Below are positions 24,668 to 32,333 of a DNA stretch of 64,000 nt, piece after piece. The position numbers were made by a program, and so were the translations under genes. Within the stretch, counting starts at the first letter, position 1, and each line of letters begins with the position of its first letter. The stretch spans positions 1 to 64,000 of the IMG/VR virus record IMGVR_UViG_3300027747_000967; one strand, given 5' to 3'. The DNA comes from a virus. The notes under the pieces are model-generated. The model ran no database searches. It had not been told where the DNA came from and saw nothing but the letters and a program-made list of their open reading frames with translations.

Positions 24668-24886
24668 CTACTCCTTTATAATTAATTTGCCGATTCCAAT
24701 ATAATCTTCCACGGCATTTTTGATTTGTTTGTCGGTTGATTTGGGTGGCACAAAAACATAATCGTATTTTTCATCCACACCTTTGTCACTCAAAACAGTA
24801 TTTAGATATAACACGGCATCTTTAGCATTATCAAACTCTTTAAGACCTTTATTATTGAATAAAGAAGGTTTAGCAGTGTAAATCAT
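24668..24886 (-). CDS. Hypothetical protein
   Basis: The 72-residue soluble protein has an opening YTAKPSLFNNKGLKEF and a DYVFVPPKST-DKQIKNAVEDYIG second half. Overlaps the next gene by 4 bases. Function unknown. Confidence 0.6.
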   Translation of the reverse strand: MIYTAKPSLFNNKGLKEFDNAKDAVLYLNTVLSDKGVDEKYDYVFVPPKSTDKQIKNAVEDYIGIGKLIIKE

Positions 24887-25026
24887 TTCTCACTCGCTTT
24901 TTCAATCAATTGGTATTTAAGGTCTTGATTTGCTTGGCGTAAATCATTGATAATAGATTCTAAATATTTAACGTGTATTCTTAAAGCTTCAACTTCAGCT
25001 TTCATTGTTGAAAGTGCATCAATCAT
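24883..25026 (-). CDS. Small coiled-coil protein, 47 residues
   Basis: The ORF (MIDALSTMKAEVEALRIHVKY...) is a continuous heptad coiled coil. CGGAG lies five bases before ATG, and ends overlap both neighbours by 4 bases. Confidence 0.6.
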   Translation of the reverse strand: MIDALSTMKAEVEALRIHVKYLESIINDLRQANQDLKYQLIEKASEK

Positions 25027-25136
25027 GATAACTCCGAAATATATTGATAAACATAAACAATACCTTCAATTAGTAAATAACTAAAAGCACCCAATAAAAC
25101 ATAACCACATAATTCTTCAATTCTTTCTCTTTTCAT
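25023..25136 (-). CDS. Tiny membrane protein, 37 residues
   Basis: MKRERIEELCG then a hydrophobic helix (YVLLGAFSYLLIEGIVYVY). ATGA-type overlaps at both ends. Function unknown. Confidence 0.55.
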   Translation of the reverse strand: MKRERIEELCGYVLLGAFSYLLIEGIVYVYQYISELS

Positions 25137-25456
25137 TTCTCACTCGCTTTCTTTGTTGTGATAACAGGCACCATTTCTGTTGCTTCTAATAACTGCCGTC
25201 TTAATGCGGAACACTCATCATTCACCATTGTGTTCTCACGCACAATTGGCATGATTGCGCCTTCAAATAAATCCCACAACTTATTAAATTTCAATTCATA
25301 CATCTGGCGGAGTCCACTTAGAATATCACACGCTTGGGTTGGATCCAAATCGCCATCTATAATACCATCATGCACATCTCTGATATCATCGGTAACTCTC
25401 CAACATTGAAGAATTTGTTGCTCAAAATCAAAGCGGTCTACATTATCGTTTGCCAT
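25133..25456 (-). CDS. Hypothetical helical protein
   Basis: The 107-residue protein has an acidic helical middle (RVTDDIRDVHDGIIDGDLDPTQACDILSG) like small phage proteins recording a D-I-L-x-G-L pattern. Overlaps neighbours at both ends. Function unknown. Confidence 0.65.
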   Translation of the reverse strand: MANDNVDRFDFEQQILQCWRVTDDIRDVHDGIIDGDLDPTQACDILSGLRQMYELKFNKLWDLFEGAIMPIVRENTMVNDECSALRRQLLEATEMVPVITTKKASEK

Positions 25457-25613
25457 AATTTTCCATCCATTCTTTTAAAATTGCTCTTGCTTCGCTTCTA
25501 GTTAAGTCAAATGCTTCTTGTAAATAAGGAGCTGCACCAAACATATTGGTAACTCCTGATTCTCTTAAAACATCCAAATAATCAAAATATTCTGCTTTTT
25601 CTAATACAGTCAT
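25443..25613 (-). CDS. Conserved 56-residue phage protein
   Basis: The pattern EYFDYLDVLRESGVTNMFGA then YLQEAFDLTRSEARAILKEWM is widespread in phages as a stand-alone small protein. No ribosome site stands out beyond the overlap region. Function unknown. Confidence 0.7.
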   Translation of the reverse strand: MTVLEKAEYFDYLDVLRESGVTNMFGAAPYLQEAFDLTRSEARAILKEWMENYGKR

Positions 25614-25616
25614 TTC

Positions 25617-25709
25617 TCACCCCCATTTTTTAATTAAATACATCATGCCACCAACTAAAAGTAAAAAGCAGGCAACAATACCAAACAAACCAATTACAAA
25701 TTCAATCAT
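25617..25709 (-). CDS. Tiny membrane protein, 30 residues
   Basis: MIEFVIGLFGIVACFLLLVG then a short basic end (YLIKKWG). Single TM helix. GAGTGAGAAATG gives a plausible ribosome site. Confidence 0.5.
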   Translation of the reverse strand: MIEFVIGLFGIVACFLLLVGGMMYLIKKWG

Positions 25710-25722
25710 TTCTCACTCTCTT

Positions 25723-25866
25723 TCATTTTAATGTTGCAATTAAACCAATGTTTGCTACAGTATAACCAAAATATACAATCGCCATTGGTGTGTTTCCACT
25801 AAAATACTGCTGAACGCAAACATACAAATAAATGATACTTACCAATATAATCAATGGCGTGCTCAT
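25723..25866 (-). CDS. Small membrane protein, 47 residues
   Basis: Two hydrophobic stretches (PLIILVSIIYLYVCV and MAIVYFGYTVANIGLIATL) around a short polar turn. The start overlaps the upstream stop by 4 bases. Confidence 0.55.
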   Translation of the reverse strand: MSTPLIILVSIIYLYVCVQQYFSGNTPMAIVYFGYTVANIGLIATLK

Positions 25867-26048
25867 AACTTATTTTCCTTTTTTAAATGTTCATTATGTA
25901 ATCGTAATGCTTCAGGACTTAAATGCAACACATAATCAGGTGAACCATAACTGAAATATGAATGGCTCGTATGCGTATTAATGTGTTGTGTATTTGCATG
26001 ATGATACATTCTATCACGGTAAATATGTGCTAATGATTCTATTCTCAT
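25863..26048 (-). CDS. Hypothetical His-rich protein
   Basis: The 61-residue protein (RMYHHANTQHINTHTSHSYF) is histidine-rich in its first half and has a charged helical end. Overlaps neighbours by 4 bases. Function unknown. Confidence 0.6.
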   Translation of the reverse strand: MRIESLAHIYRDRMYHHANTQHINTHTSHSYFSYGSPDYVLHLSPEALRLHNEHLKKENKL

Positions 26049-26716
26049 GCTCTTAGTTTAATCTCCACATTCGTTACTGAATCCCAACGGAAACTCCGCC
26101 AGCCTTGTGCTTCTATATCATAAACAGGCAATACATCATCTGAGATTGCTTTAGTTTTCTTTGTTTCTTCTTTTACAACTTGTGGTACAACCTTGCGGTC
26201 AAGTGTGCATTTCATTACACGCTCTGTACCATCATTCTTAGTAAATGTAATGGTCGCAACACCATCATTCAATATAGATTTCAACCAATCTTTGCCTTGT
26301 TGCGTATCAAATGCATGATTAGGTTCATTAGATTCTTTCACAGTTCGTTCTTCAGAACAATACTCTTTTAATTCTGGCCATGAACCATTAAAGATTTCTT
26401 TCTTTGAAGCACTATCATATCTTGTTTCATATATTTCAACTTGATTTTCTGAAACATGATATTCATATTCTTGTCCACAATCGGTAGAATCCGTAGGGTA
26501 AATATAAAAACCACCAATGCTTTGTTTAAAGTGTGCAATCATTGATGCAGCTAAACAACCCATGCCATTATTTTCAGTTTTAAGTAAAAACTCTGCCAAT
26601 TCGGCACCGTGGCCGGTTGGATAACCATCAAACTGGCGATACATACAAACTAGTTTAGGTGTTGCTTCACCTGGATATCCATCTTCATAGACAAATGTTA
26701 AACTTCTCGTTCCCAT
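26045..26716 (-). CDS. Conserved phage protein (MGTRSLTFVYE family)
   Basis: The 223-residue protein starts MGTRSLTFVYEDG and includes CMYRQFDGYPTGHGAELAEF and CLAASMIAHFK, the hallmark of a family found in many phages and some bacteria. Role unknown. The C-terminal part carries a second region (YDIEAQGWRSFRWDSV). Confidence 0.75.
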   Translation of the reverse strand: MGTRSLTFVYEDGYPGEATPKLVCMYRQFDGYPTGHGAELAEFLLKTENNGMGCLAASMIAHFKQSIGGFYIYPTDSTDCGQEYEYHVSENQVEIYETRYDSASKKEIFNGSWPELKEYCSEERTVKESNEPNHAFDTQQGKDWLKSILNDGVATITFTKNDGTERVMKCTLDRKVVPQVVKEETKKTKAISDDVLPVYDIEAQGWRSFRWDSVTNVEIKLRA

Positions 26717-26735
26717 AATATTTTCCTTTTCTAAA

Positions 26736-27617
26736 TTAACCTGCTATTGCATATGTTGCTAAATCTTTCCAGTTATTATTTGGATTAGATTTACGAATTT
26801 TTACAACTTGAATCAATGTGCGTAAAGATAACTCTTTTACTTCATCACGAATAGATGCAATTAAGTCTAATGCATCAGTCTTAAACTGTTTGTCAAAGTC
26901 AGGCATAAAGTCAGCTTCAGTAGCAATATGACGCATGCGTTCTACTTTCTGCTCAGTAGTCATAGTCAAATCCACAACCATAGAACGAGTAAGAATTGCT
27001 TGGTCTAATGATGATGATGAAAGATTAGAAATGAATACAACACGACCTTTAAATTCAAATGATTGTGGCAATTCGTCATCTTTCATATCAGCACGCCATG
27101 AGATGATACGCTTCGAATAACTATCTAATGCACCTTTGAGTAAGTTTAATGATACTGCATCTTTCAATACTGAATCGCAATCATCAAAAATGATGGTTGA
27201 TTTACGATTCTCATATAATGTTCTATATAAACCTTTTGGTGTTGAATAACCTTTGATTGTAACAAATGCATTCTTTGGAACTTCTGCGCCAATTTCAAAA
27301 TCATCTAACACGGACATATCTTTAAGTCCGAATGTAGTTAATGCTTTTGTTACTGTATGAGATTTTCCAAGACCACCAGGTCCTGTTACAACAACGGATG
27401 GTTGGTCGCCTTTTGCTAACATTGTAACCATGTCAGTAAGAAAACCAAAGCGTTGATTAATTGTAAATTTAGACTGCGTAGGTTTGCACTCCGCAACGGA
27501 TGGAAGGCCTGCTTTACGCAAAGTATATTCCATGTGTTGCAGTTTAGTGCGATAAACTTTCTTGCCATTGATAACTGCTGTATAACGACCGTTTTCTACT
27601 GTAATATTTGGATTCAT
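26736..27617 (-). CDS. AAA+ ATPase
   Basis: I start it at 27617 (MNPNITVE), with AAAGGC before ATG and about 26 nt after the predicted transcription start. Walker A GPGGLGKS near residue 80, Walker B IIFDDCD near 143, sensor-like ISNLS near 195. The N-terminus holds a short DNA-binding-like region. It resembles phage ATPases of the MoxR/DnaC-like group; partner unknown. Confidence 0.75.
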   Translation of the reverse strand: MNPNITVENGRYTAVINGKKVYRTKLQHMEYTLRKAGLPSVAECKPTQSKFTINQRFGFLTDMVTMLAKGDQPSVVVTGPGGLGKSHTVTKALTTFGLKDMSVLDDFEIGAEVPKNAFVTIKGYSTPKGLYRTLYENRKSTIIFDDCDSVLKDAVSLNLLKGALDSYSKRIISWRADMKDDELPQSFEFKGRVVFISNLSSSSLDQAILTRSMVVDLTMTTEQKVERMRHIATEADFMPDFDKQFKTDALDLIASIRDEVKELSLRTLIQVVKIRKSNPNNNWKDLATYAIAG

Positions 27618-27649
27618 AATCTGCCTTTGTTTAATCATTTAATACGACC

Positions 27650-27724
27650 ATTCTACAGGTTCCACGGAGAAAATCAAGCACTTTTTGCGGTTGTTGTATA
27701 GAAACAACGTTGTATTTTTACAAC
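27650..27724 (-). promoter_or_regulatory. Promoter with two tandem upstream palindromes
   Basis: TTGATT (27677-27672), 16 bp, TAGAAT (27655-27650) serves the ATPase. Two abutting GTTGT-N6-ACAAC palindromes (27693-27708 and 27709-27724) begin 15 bp upstream of the -35. Confidence 0.7.
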
Positions 27725-27737
27725 ACTTTTTTAAGAT

Positions 27738-27763
27738 AAAAAAAACCAAGGCCGAAGCCTTGG
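27738..27763 (-). terminator. Intrinsic terminator with CUUCGG loop
   Basis: Leftward RNA forms CCAAGGC-UUCG-GCCUUGG followed by eight U. This is the strongest terminator in the window and ends the transcript of the gene at 27786-28130. Confidence 0.95.
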
Positions 27764-27785
27764 CGCAAATCCCATCATGGGAGAG

Positions 27786-28130
27786 TTAAACTGTTACTGG
27801 TTCACTAGGAACTGCGGTGGACGCAACTGGTGATACAGGAGTAGCTACAGGAGTCACTTGTTTGCCAATGTAACGACCATTAGCATCAAACTCTGTAAAG
27901 TTAACCAATTGGTATGCTTTTACTTTCTTGCCATCTTTGATAACTTTCACAATACCACCATCTTTACGGATATTGTAAATGTTTGTTGATAGGCGATATA
28001 ATACTGCCTCTTGGTCTGTGCCTTGAAATACTGTTGCAATTTCACTAGGACTCACAGGTTTGCCAGATAATAAAACTTGTGTGATTTTCTCGTGGCGATT
28101 GATTTTGCCTTTTCTTACTGTTAATGTCAT
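27786..28130 (-). CDS. Probable DNA-binding regulator-like protein
   Basis: The 114-residue protein is basic in its first 35 residues (TVRKGKINRHEKITQVL) and looks like a winged-helix: SPSEIATVFQGTDQEAVLYRLSTNIYNIRKDG gives helix-turn-helix then wing. A Pro/Val/Ala-rich tail follows. It stands alone between a perfect promoter and the strongest terminator, as expected of an early regulator. It is a candidate binder of the palindromes nearby, but this is inference. Confidence 0.65.
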   Translation of the reverse strand: MTLTVRKGKINRHEKITQVLLSGKPVSPSEIATVFQGTDQEAVLYRLSTNIYNIRKDGGIVKVIKDGKKVKAYQLVNFTEFDANGRYIGKQVTPVATPVSPVASTAVPSEPVTV

Positions 28131-28184
28131 AATATATTTCCTTTATATTTAATTTAAATAATACATTTCACTACTACACCAACC

Positions 28185-28213
28185 ATTATACAGACTTTTG
28201 GTTGGTTTGTCAA
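28185..28213 (-). promoter_or_regulatory. Perfect-consensus sigma-70 promoter
   Basis: TTGACA (28213-28208), 17 bp, TATAAT (28190-28185), leader about 48 nt to the winged-helix-like gene, which has AAAGGA before ATG. A GTTGT half-site lies at 28224-28228. Confidence 0.9.
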
Positions 28214-28236
28214 GCGGTATTAGGTTGTTTACCACT

Positions 28237-28470
28237 TCAACAATCGGGGTCGAATGAATGCCATTCTTCCTGTTCGGATGGTTGTCCATCGTCCTCATCT
28301 TCCGATTCATTATAAACTTCCAAATATATTGCCTTGATTTTTAAATCTGGATATTTTTCTTCAAAATCTTCTTTGGCAATATACATATCTTCCGCCACAA
28401 AATGGTAATTACTACCATCATTTGCTTCTATCATATATTGTCTAGGGTAATCAGCATCTTCCCAACTCAT
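28237..28470 (-). CDS. Hypothetical acidic protein
   Basis: The 77-residue acidic protein (YNESEDEDDGQPSEQEEWHSF) has an N-terminal VAEDMYIAKEDFEEKYP segment. Function unknown. Confidence 0.6.
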   Translation of the reverse strand: MSWEDADYPRQYMIEANDGSNYHFVAEDMYIAKEDFEEKYPDLKIKAIYLEVYNESEDEDDGQPSEQEEWHSFDPDC

Positions 28471-28556
28471 TCGTCATCTCCTGGTGCAAAAATTGTTAAT
28501 GCAACCAAAATACCAACTAAAATACTTATAATAATAATTAAATAATGTTGAATCAT
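28467..28556 (-). CDS. Tiny membrane protein, 29 residues
   Basis: MIQHYLIIIISILVGILVAL... ending GDDE; one TM helix, acidic end. ATGA overlap with the next gene and 4-base overlap with the previous. Confidence 0.5.
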   Translation of the reverse strand: MIQHYLIIIISILVGILVALTIFAPGDDE

Positions 28557-28792
28557 ACATACTCACTTTCTATAATATTCCAGCCTTCCGCACGTAATTT
28601 AGCACGGCCTTCTGGTGTTTCTTTCATTTTATTCATAACTCCATGGATAACTTCAATTCGTTCAACCAACCAATCACGGTTAACCCATTGTTCATTGGTT
28701 GCAAAACGAGGACGATATCCATAAAAGTCTTTATGAAAATCAGAGAAATAACTCTGTAATTCATCTAAACTCATACTATCAAATGTATTCAT
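28553..28792 (-). CDS. Conserved small phage protein
   Basis: The 79-residue protein has LDELQSYFSDFHKDFYGYRPRF and a RDWLVERIEVIH helix. This pattern occurs as small hypothetical proteins in large phages. Function unknown. Confidence 0.65.
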   Translation of the reverse strand: MNTFDSMSLDELQSYFSDFHKDFYGYRPRFATNEQWVNRDWLVERIEVIHGVMNKMKETPEGRAKLRAEGWNIIESEYV

Positions 28793-28793
28793 A

Positions 28794-29063
28794 CTAATTA
28801 AGTCCTTCTGGTAATTGTTTTGAATCTAATACTGAAACACTAAAATCTTTATCACTTGCCATTTCCAACCAACGCCATAAATCTTGTTTTCCTTTCGGAC
28901 CACGCTGGGTTGGTTCAATCAAAATCCATTGGCCTACGACCGATGAAAAATTAACCTTTTCTTCCGTTTTAACAATTTGCCAGATATCCGTCTTTGCTTC
29001 ACGAATACGGTTTTTGCCTTTTGTGGTTTTAGGTGTTAATCTAACGAATGTCTGCGTCTGCAT
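28794..29063 (-). CDS. Hypothetical basic protein
   Basis: The 89-residue protein starts MQTQTFVRLTPKTTKGKNRI and has WILIEPTQRGPKGKQDLWRW. It resembles small phage proteins with an R-L-T-P-K-T start. Overlaps the next upstream gene by 23 bases. Confidence 0.6.
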   Translation of the reverse strand: MQTQTFVRLTPKTTKGKNRIREAKTDIWQIVKTEEKVNFSSVVGQWILIEPTQRGPKGKQDLWRWLEMASDKDFSVSVLDSKQLPEGLN

Positions 29064-29343
29064 TTTTCCATTGCTCGTCTAAAAGTTTATCTTTTAATTC
29101 TTTAATTTCATCTTCAAGTTTAATACATTCTCTGCGTTCAGCAAATAAGTCATCGGTAAGACTTACAATACCATCACGCATTTTATCAATCTTTTTTTGT
29201 TGCTGTTCGTTAATATCTAATTGTTTGGTGTATAACTGCCATAAATCTTCCAATCTTTCTTTTGATTCTTTATTTTCTGCATGAAGTCTACGAATTGCTT
29301 CTGCGGCATCTGCCATGTATTGCATAATTTCTTCTGCGTTCAT
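29041..29343 (-). CDS. Hypothetical coiled-coil protein
   Basis: Start placed at 29343 (MNAEEIMQYM), just after the upstream stop. About 100 residues, largely one coiled coil (RRLHAENKESKERLEDL...). The longer frame would overlap the preceding gene without a ribosome site. Confidence 0.6.
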   Translation of the reverse strand: MNAEEIMQYMADAAEAIRRLHAENKESKERLEDLWQLYTKQLDINEQQQKKIDKMRDGIVSLTDDLFAERRECIKLEDEIKELKDKLLDEQWKNADADIR

Positions 29344-29344
29344 A

Positions 29345-29668
29345 TTAAATCCCAAAAGGTGAAATTGTTGCATAATCGCCAGTCAATACATTTCCTCTAG
29401 AGAAATTCTTTGCGGGCGCCTTCCAACTGGCCGATTTTAAAATATCGCCATGTTTAAACTTTCCTTGGTCGCCAATCACAATGTAAGAATGTGAAGTGCG
29501 ACCTGAACCAAATTTACCATAAACGCTCTCGGCAATAATTTTTACATATTTTCTGCCTGCCTCATACACGAATACTGTTTCGCTACGAGGAAATTGTGCA
29601 TACAATGCTTTTTCTAAATGCCTGCAATATTCACTTATTGCTAAATCTAAATCAGAGAATTGGCTCAT
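29345..29668 (-). CDS. Hypothetical protein
   Basis: Start at 29668 (MSQFSDLD) with AAAGGAAGC before ATG. 107 residues, basic, with a KFGSGRTSHSYIVIGDQGKFKHGDIL segment that looks like a small beta-barrel. Function unknown. Confidence 0.65.
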   Translation of the reverse strand: MSQFSDLDLAISEYCRHLEKALYAQFPRSETVFVYEAGRKYVKIIAESVYGKFGSGRTSHSYIVIGDQGKFKHGDILKSASWKAPAKNFSRGNVLTGDYATISPFGI

Positions 29669-29834
29669 TTTGCTTCCTTTCTTTATAAATGTCATCAATC
29701 GTATTATCATTTAATTCTAACAATACACGCTCTTGCAATTCCATAACTAGTATCAATAAATCTCTTTTTTTCATTTTAGAGATTTCTTCCATATCCTTAC
29801 GGATAATAAAATCTATTTTATCGTAAACTGTCAT
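29652..29834 (-). CDS. Hypothetical helical protein
   Basis: The 60-residue protein (DKIDFIIRKDMEEISKM...) is helical and leucine-rich, ending before and overlapping the next gene's start by 17 bases. Confidence 0.55.
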   Translation of the reverse strand: MTVYDKIDFIIRKDMEEISKMKKRDLLILVMELQERVLLELNDNTIDDIYKERKQNEPIL

Positions 29835-29836
29835 AA

Positions 29837-30115
29837 TTACCTTAATTTCAATACTCTAAAATCAAATTCCATAAAACTTACTTCGTGCGGTACGAATACA
29901 ATCTGGCCGATACGGTTATCTGGAGTTTTGATTGTTTCTACGTCCGCAATAAACTTATCTGCCGTGACTGTAATCTTATACGCCAAATAACCAGGTTCTG
30001 TGCAACGGTCGTTTTCTACAATTCCTTCAACATACGCATCACCACGACCTGCCATTGGAATAAAATCATATGCTCTGATTGTATCACCGATTACTGCTTT
30101 ATTTGAATGTTTCAT
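29837..30115 (-). CDS. Conserved hypothetical protein
   Basis: The 92-residue beta-rich protein (AVIGDTIRAYDFIPMAGRGDAYVEG...) is first after promoter 30145-30173, with GAGGAAC before ATG. The pattern G-D-x-I-R-A-Y-D is found in phages as small hypothetical proteins. Confidence 0.65.
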   Translation of the reverse strand: MKHSNKAVIGDTIRAYDFIPMAGRGDAYVEGIVENDRCTEPGYLAYKITVTADKFIADVETIKTPDNRIGQIVFVPHEVSFMEFDFRVLKLR

Positions 30116-30144
30116 ATAGTTCCTCTCTCATTTAATATACAACC

Positions 30145-30207
30145 ATTTTAAAGGATTACCTGCAAAATGGCAAGTAATCATTTGAAAGTGTTGTTTTTTA
30201 GCAACAC
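30145..30207 (-). promoter_or_regulatory. Promoter with upstream palindrome
   Basis: TTGCCA (30173-30168), 17 bp, TAAAAT (30150-30145). The palindrome GTGTTG...CAACAC (30188-30207, core GTTGT-N6-GCAAC) begins 16 bp upstream of the -35 counted to the core. Near twin of the promoter at 32254-32282. Confidence 0.7.
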
Positions 30208-30278
30208 ATTGATTTTAAAGAAGTTTCACCATAAACTTGTGTTTTACAATTTTGCTTTGAAACCTCAATAAAATCAAT
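30208..30278 (-). repeat. Long imperfect inverted repeat
   Basis: ATTGATTTTA (30208-30217) pairs with TAAAATCAAT (30269-30278), and GTTTC with GAAAC five bases further in on both sides. The 71-nt element lies after the 61-residue gene's stop and abuts the palindrome of promoter 30145-30207. Confidence 0.8.
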
Positions 30279-30281
30279 CAT

Positions 30282-30467
30282 TTATACAACAAAATCCAAG
30301 GTTTCAATCTGCACAAATTCTTCATGGATGCCTCTGGTTTCGTGAAAATCCTTTAATTCAAGAGTTTTGGCAAACCAATCAGCATCTGTTTTTCTTGCAA
30401 ACGCCATACGATTGACATAACCATCTTCCGGCCCCCATGTTTTGACTAGATAAACTTTATCACTCAT
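30282..30467 (-). CDS. Conserved small phage protein
   Basis: The 61-residue protein (KVYLVKTWGPEDGYVNRMAFARKTDADWF) looks like a compact alpha/beta fold. Typical of small phage proteins. Function unknown. Confidence 0.6.
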   Translation of the reverse strand: MSDKVYLVKTWGPEDGYVNRMAFARKTDADWFAKTLELKDFHETRGIHEEFVQIETLDFVV

Positions 30468-30476
30468 ATTATTTCC

Positions 30477-30545
30477 TTAATTTTTAAAAAATAAAATTGC
30501 TAATACAACACCTAGTATTATGTGTAACATTATTTCATTTGACAT
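30477..30545 (-). CDS. Tiny membrane protein, 22 residues
   Basis: MSNEIMLHIILGVVLAILFF then K-N. AGAGGAAT before ATG is an excellent ribosome site for so short an ORF. Confidence 0.45.
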   Translation of the reverse strand: MSNEIMLHIILGVVLAILFFKN

Positions 30546-30546
30546 A

Positions 30547-31173
30547 TTATTCCTCTATTGTAAATTTGCCTTCAGTATTAAATTCATGCGGAGTTTCATT
30601 TTCTTCCTCCGCCATTTCTTCTTCCCATTCTCTCATATTTTCTGAAATACAAAACATTTCATCTAATTCTTCAGGAATTGATTCTGCAACAGCATCAGCA
30701 TTTGCATAATCACTTAATTCGTAATATTCATCATTTCCATCTTCCCAGATACCACAGAAAGCCATACCTGATTCATAGTAATATGCACGAATTGTAAAAC
30801 CCATTTCAACCAATTTCTCATATGCTTGAATTGGAGGACCCCATGGCGTATCAAATGATAATGTGACATTATCGCCATCTTCATTGTAATTACTCCATGG
30901 TGAAATATCCCATTTACAACCCCATTGATTGATACAAAAATCGTACCATGTAGAATAACCACATTTCTCTCGGTTTTCTTCCATTTGCTTTTCTAGAGCA
31001 ATTTGATTTTCATCATTATTATCACCTACACGACCAGCTGTAATTTTTAACTCTGCTGGTACGGGTATAAATTCTTCAAGTAATCGACCTTCATTAAAAG
31101 AAGATTTTACACGATTCATCATTTCCGCATCTTCGTGAGAAATCTTTACTATGTTTGAGTTCCAATTTGGCAT
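30547..31173 (-). CDS. YubB/Api92-like ferredoxin-fold protein
   Basis: The 208-residue protein opens MPNWNSNIVKISHED and has RLLEEFIPVPAEL, YDFCINQWGCKWDI, LSFDTPWGPPIQAYEKLVEMGF and YYYESGMAFCGIWEDG. This is the family with an N-terminal M-P-N-W and a ferredoxin-like fold found on plasmids and phages. Role unknown; acidic C-terminus. Confidence 0.75.
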   Translation of the reverse strand: MPNWNSNIVKISHEDAEMMNRVKSSFNEGRLLEEFIPVPAELKITAGRVGDNNDENQIALEKQMEENREKCGYSTWYDFCINQWGCKWDISPWSNYNEDGDNVTLSFDTPWGPPIQAYEKLVEMGFTIRAYYYESGMAFCGIWEDGNDEYYELSDYANADAVAESIPEELDEMFCISENMREWEEEMAEEENETPHEFNTEGKFTIEE

Positions 31174-31226
31174 ATTGTATTCCTTTTCTTTATGTTAGTT
31201 TATGTTGCTAAGTCTTTACTTCGTTA

Positions 31227-32006
31227 TTAAGCTGCTACTCGTAATTGTGATAATTTTTCAACCGATAAGCTAGAAACATATGGAGATTTTACGAATCCAG
31301 TCGTATCTTTCTTTGCTTTACCTTTTGCATAAAGACCTACAACCACACCTTTTGGATCCAGAAAGCGTAAATCGCTATCATCGCCATTGAATACAGGACG
31401 GTTATAATAAGTTTCAGGCATTTCTTCAGTTTTCTTTAAATCAAACACTACGGCAATATTGTAACCTTGCTGTTTTGCCATTAAAACATCTAAATCATTA
31501 CCATCAGCAGCAGAGAAAGTTAAATGATAATTCGGAATGCCAGATACTTTACGACCTAACACTTTTGTATAATCATAGAATTGAACAAAAGGGAATGCTT
31601 CAAAGATATTAACATAATGAATATTGCCTACTTGCACGCCATACTTTTCCCATGATAAGTCCGAAGTACCGTTTAAACGAAAAACTGGAATTAAACCTAA
31701 TCTCTCGCTTTGCTTTAATGCCAATAAAATATCTTTTACTAACAATGACATAAACGCATTTCTGTCATCAAAAAACATCTTGGTTTTACGAATACGAGCT
31801 TGCTGTATCATATTAGTAAATTCACCTTTTTTGAACATACCGCCACGACCTGCAAGATTCAAACAAGCATTAGAACAACCGACCGTCCGTTTTGGACAAA
31901 CCTCACGACCTGACAAATCAGCCGGTGCTAAGTGTAGAATATAAGTATTATAACCTTGTTTAATACCTTTTAACACTTTTGGATTACCCGTTGATAATAA
32001 TTTCAT
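31227..32006 (-). CDS. GP88-family phage protein
   Basis: The 259-residue protein has NPKVLKGIKQGYNTYILHLAPA, the cysteine cluster C-P-K-R-T-x-G-C-S-N-A-C-L-N near residue 37, and R-L-N-G-T-S-D-L-S-W near 112. This is the GP88 family named after a mycobacteriophage gene. The cysteine cluster suggests a metal or iron-sulfur site. No activity is known to me. Confidence 0.8.
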   Translation of the reverse strand: MKLLSTGNPKVLKGIKQGYNTYILHLAPADLSGREVCPKRTVGCSNACLNLAGRGGMFKKGEFTNMIQQARIRKTKMFFDDRNAFMSLLVKDILLALKQSERLGLIPVFRLNGTSDLSWEKYGVQVGNIHYVNIFEAFPFVQFYDYTKVLGRKVSGIPNYHLTFSAADGNDLDVLMAKQQGYNIAVVFDLKKTEEMPETYYNRPVFNGDDSDLRFLDPKGVVVGLYAKGKAKKDTTGFVKSPYVSSLSVEKLSQLRVAA

Positions 32007-32007
32007 A

Positions 32008-32226
32008 TTACACCATCCTGTTTAATTGAATACTATAAGAATTTCTTTTCATGTTACTATCATATGAATATACAGTCTGCGCAATACCGTCTGCATTGAA
32101 CAAATTACCATATAAACATTTAACTGCATTATTGATAACTGTATTATCACCTACTCTGCATTCTTTTATTGCTTTCTCGCTAGTGTAAAATGATACACCG
32201 TTTACGATAACTCTAAATTTACTCAT
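32008..32226 (-). CDS. Hypothetical protein
   Basis: Start at 32226 (MSKFRVIVNG) with AAAGGT before ATG and 21 nt of leader. About 72 residues, beta-rich. First gene of the promoter at 32254-32282. Confidence 0.6.
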   Translation of the reverse strand: MSKFRVIVNGVSFYTSEKAIKECRVGDNTVINNAVKCLYGNLFNADGIAQTVYSYDSNMKRNSYSIQLNRMV

Positions 32227-32253
32227 ATAACCTTTCACATTTAATATACAACC

Positions 32254-32314
32254 ATTTTAAAGGATAACCTACATTTTGGCAAGTAATCTTTTAAAACTGT
32301 CGTGTAAAAACAAC
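32254..32314 (-). promoter_or_regulatory. Promoter with upstream palindrome
   Basis: TTGCCA (32282-32277), 17 bp, TAAAAT (32259-32254). The palindrome core GTCGT-N6-ACAAC (32299-32314) begins 16 bp upstream of the -35. In RNA the C/A mismatch becomes a G-U pair. Confidence 0.7.
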
Positions 32315-32333
32315 AGCTTAACCACTACAACCT

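Noticed and set aside
27738-27763. Reading the palindromes GTTGT-N6-ACAAC simply as terminators
   Set aside because: The true terminator here has a long GC stem and U-run; the palindromes have 5-bp stems and mostly no U-run. Not fully excluded and noted in the finding.
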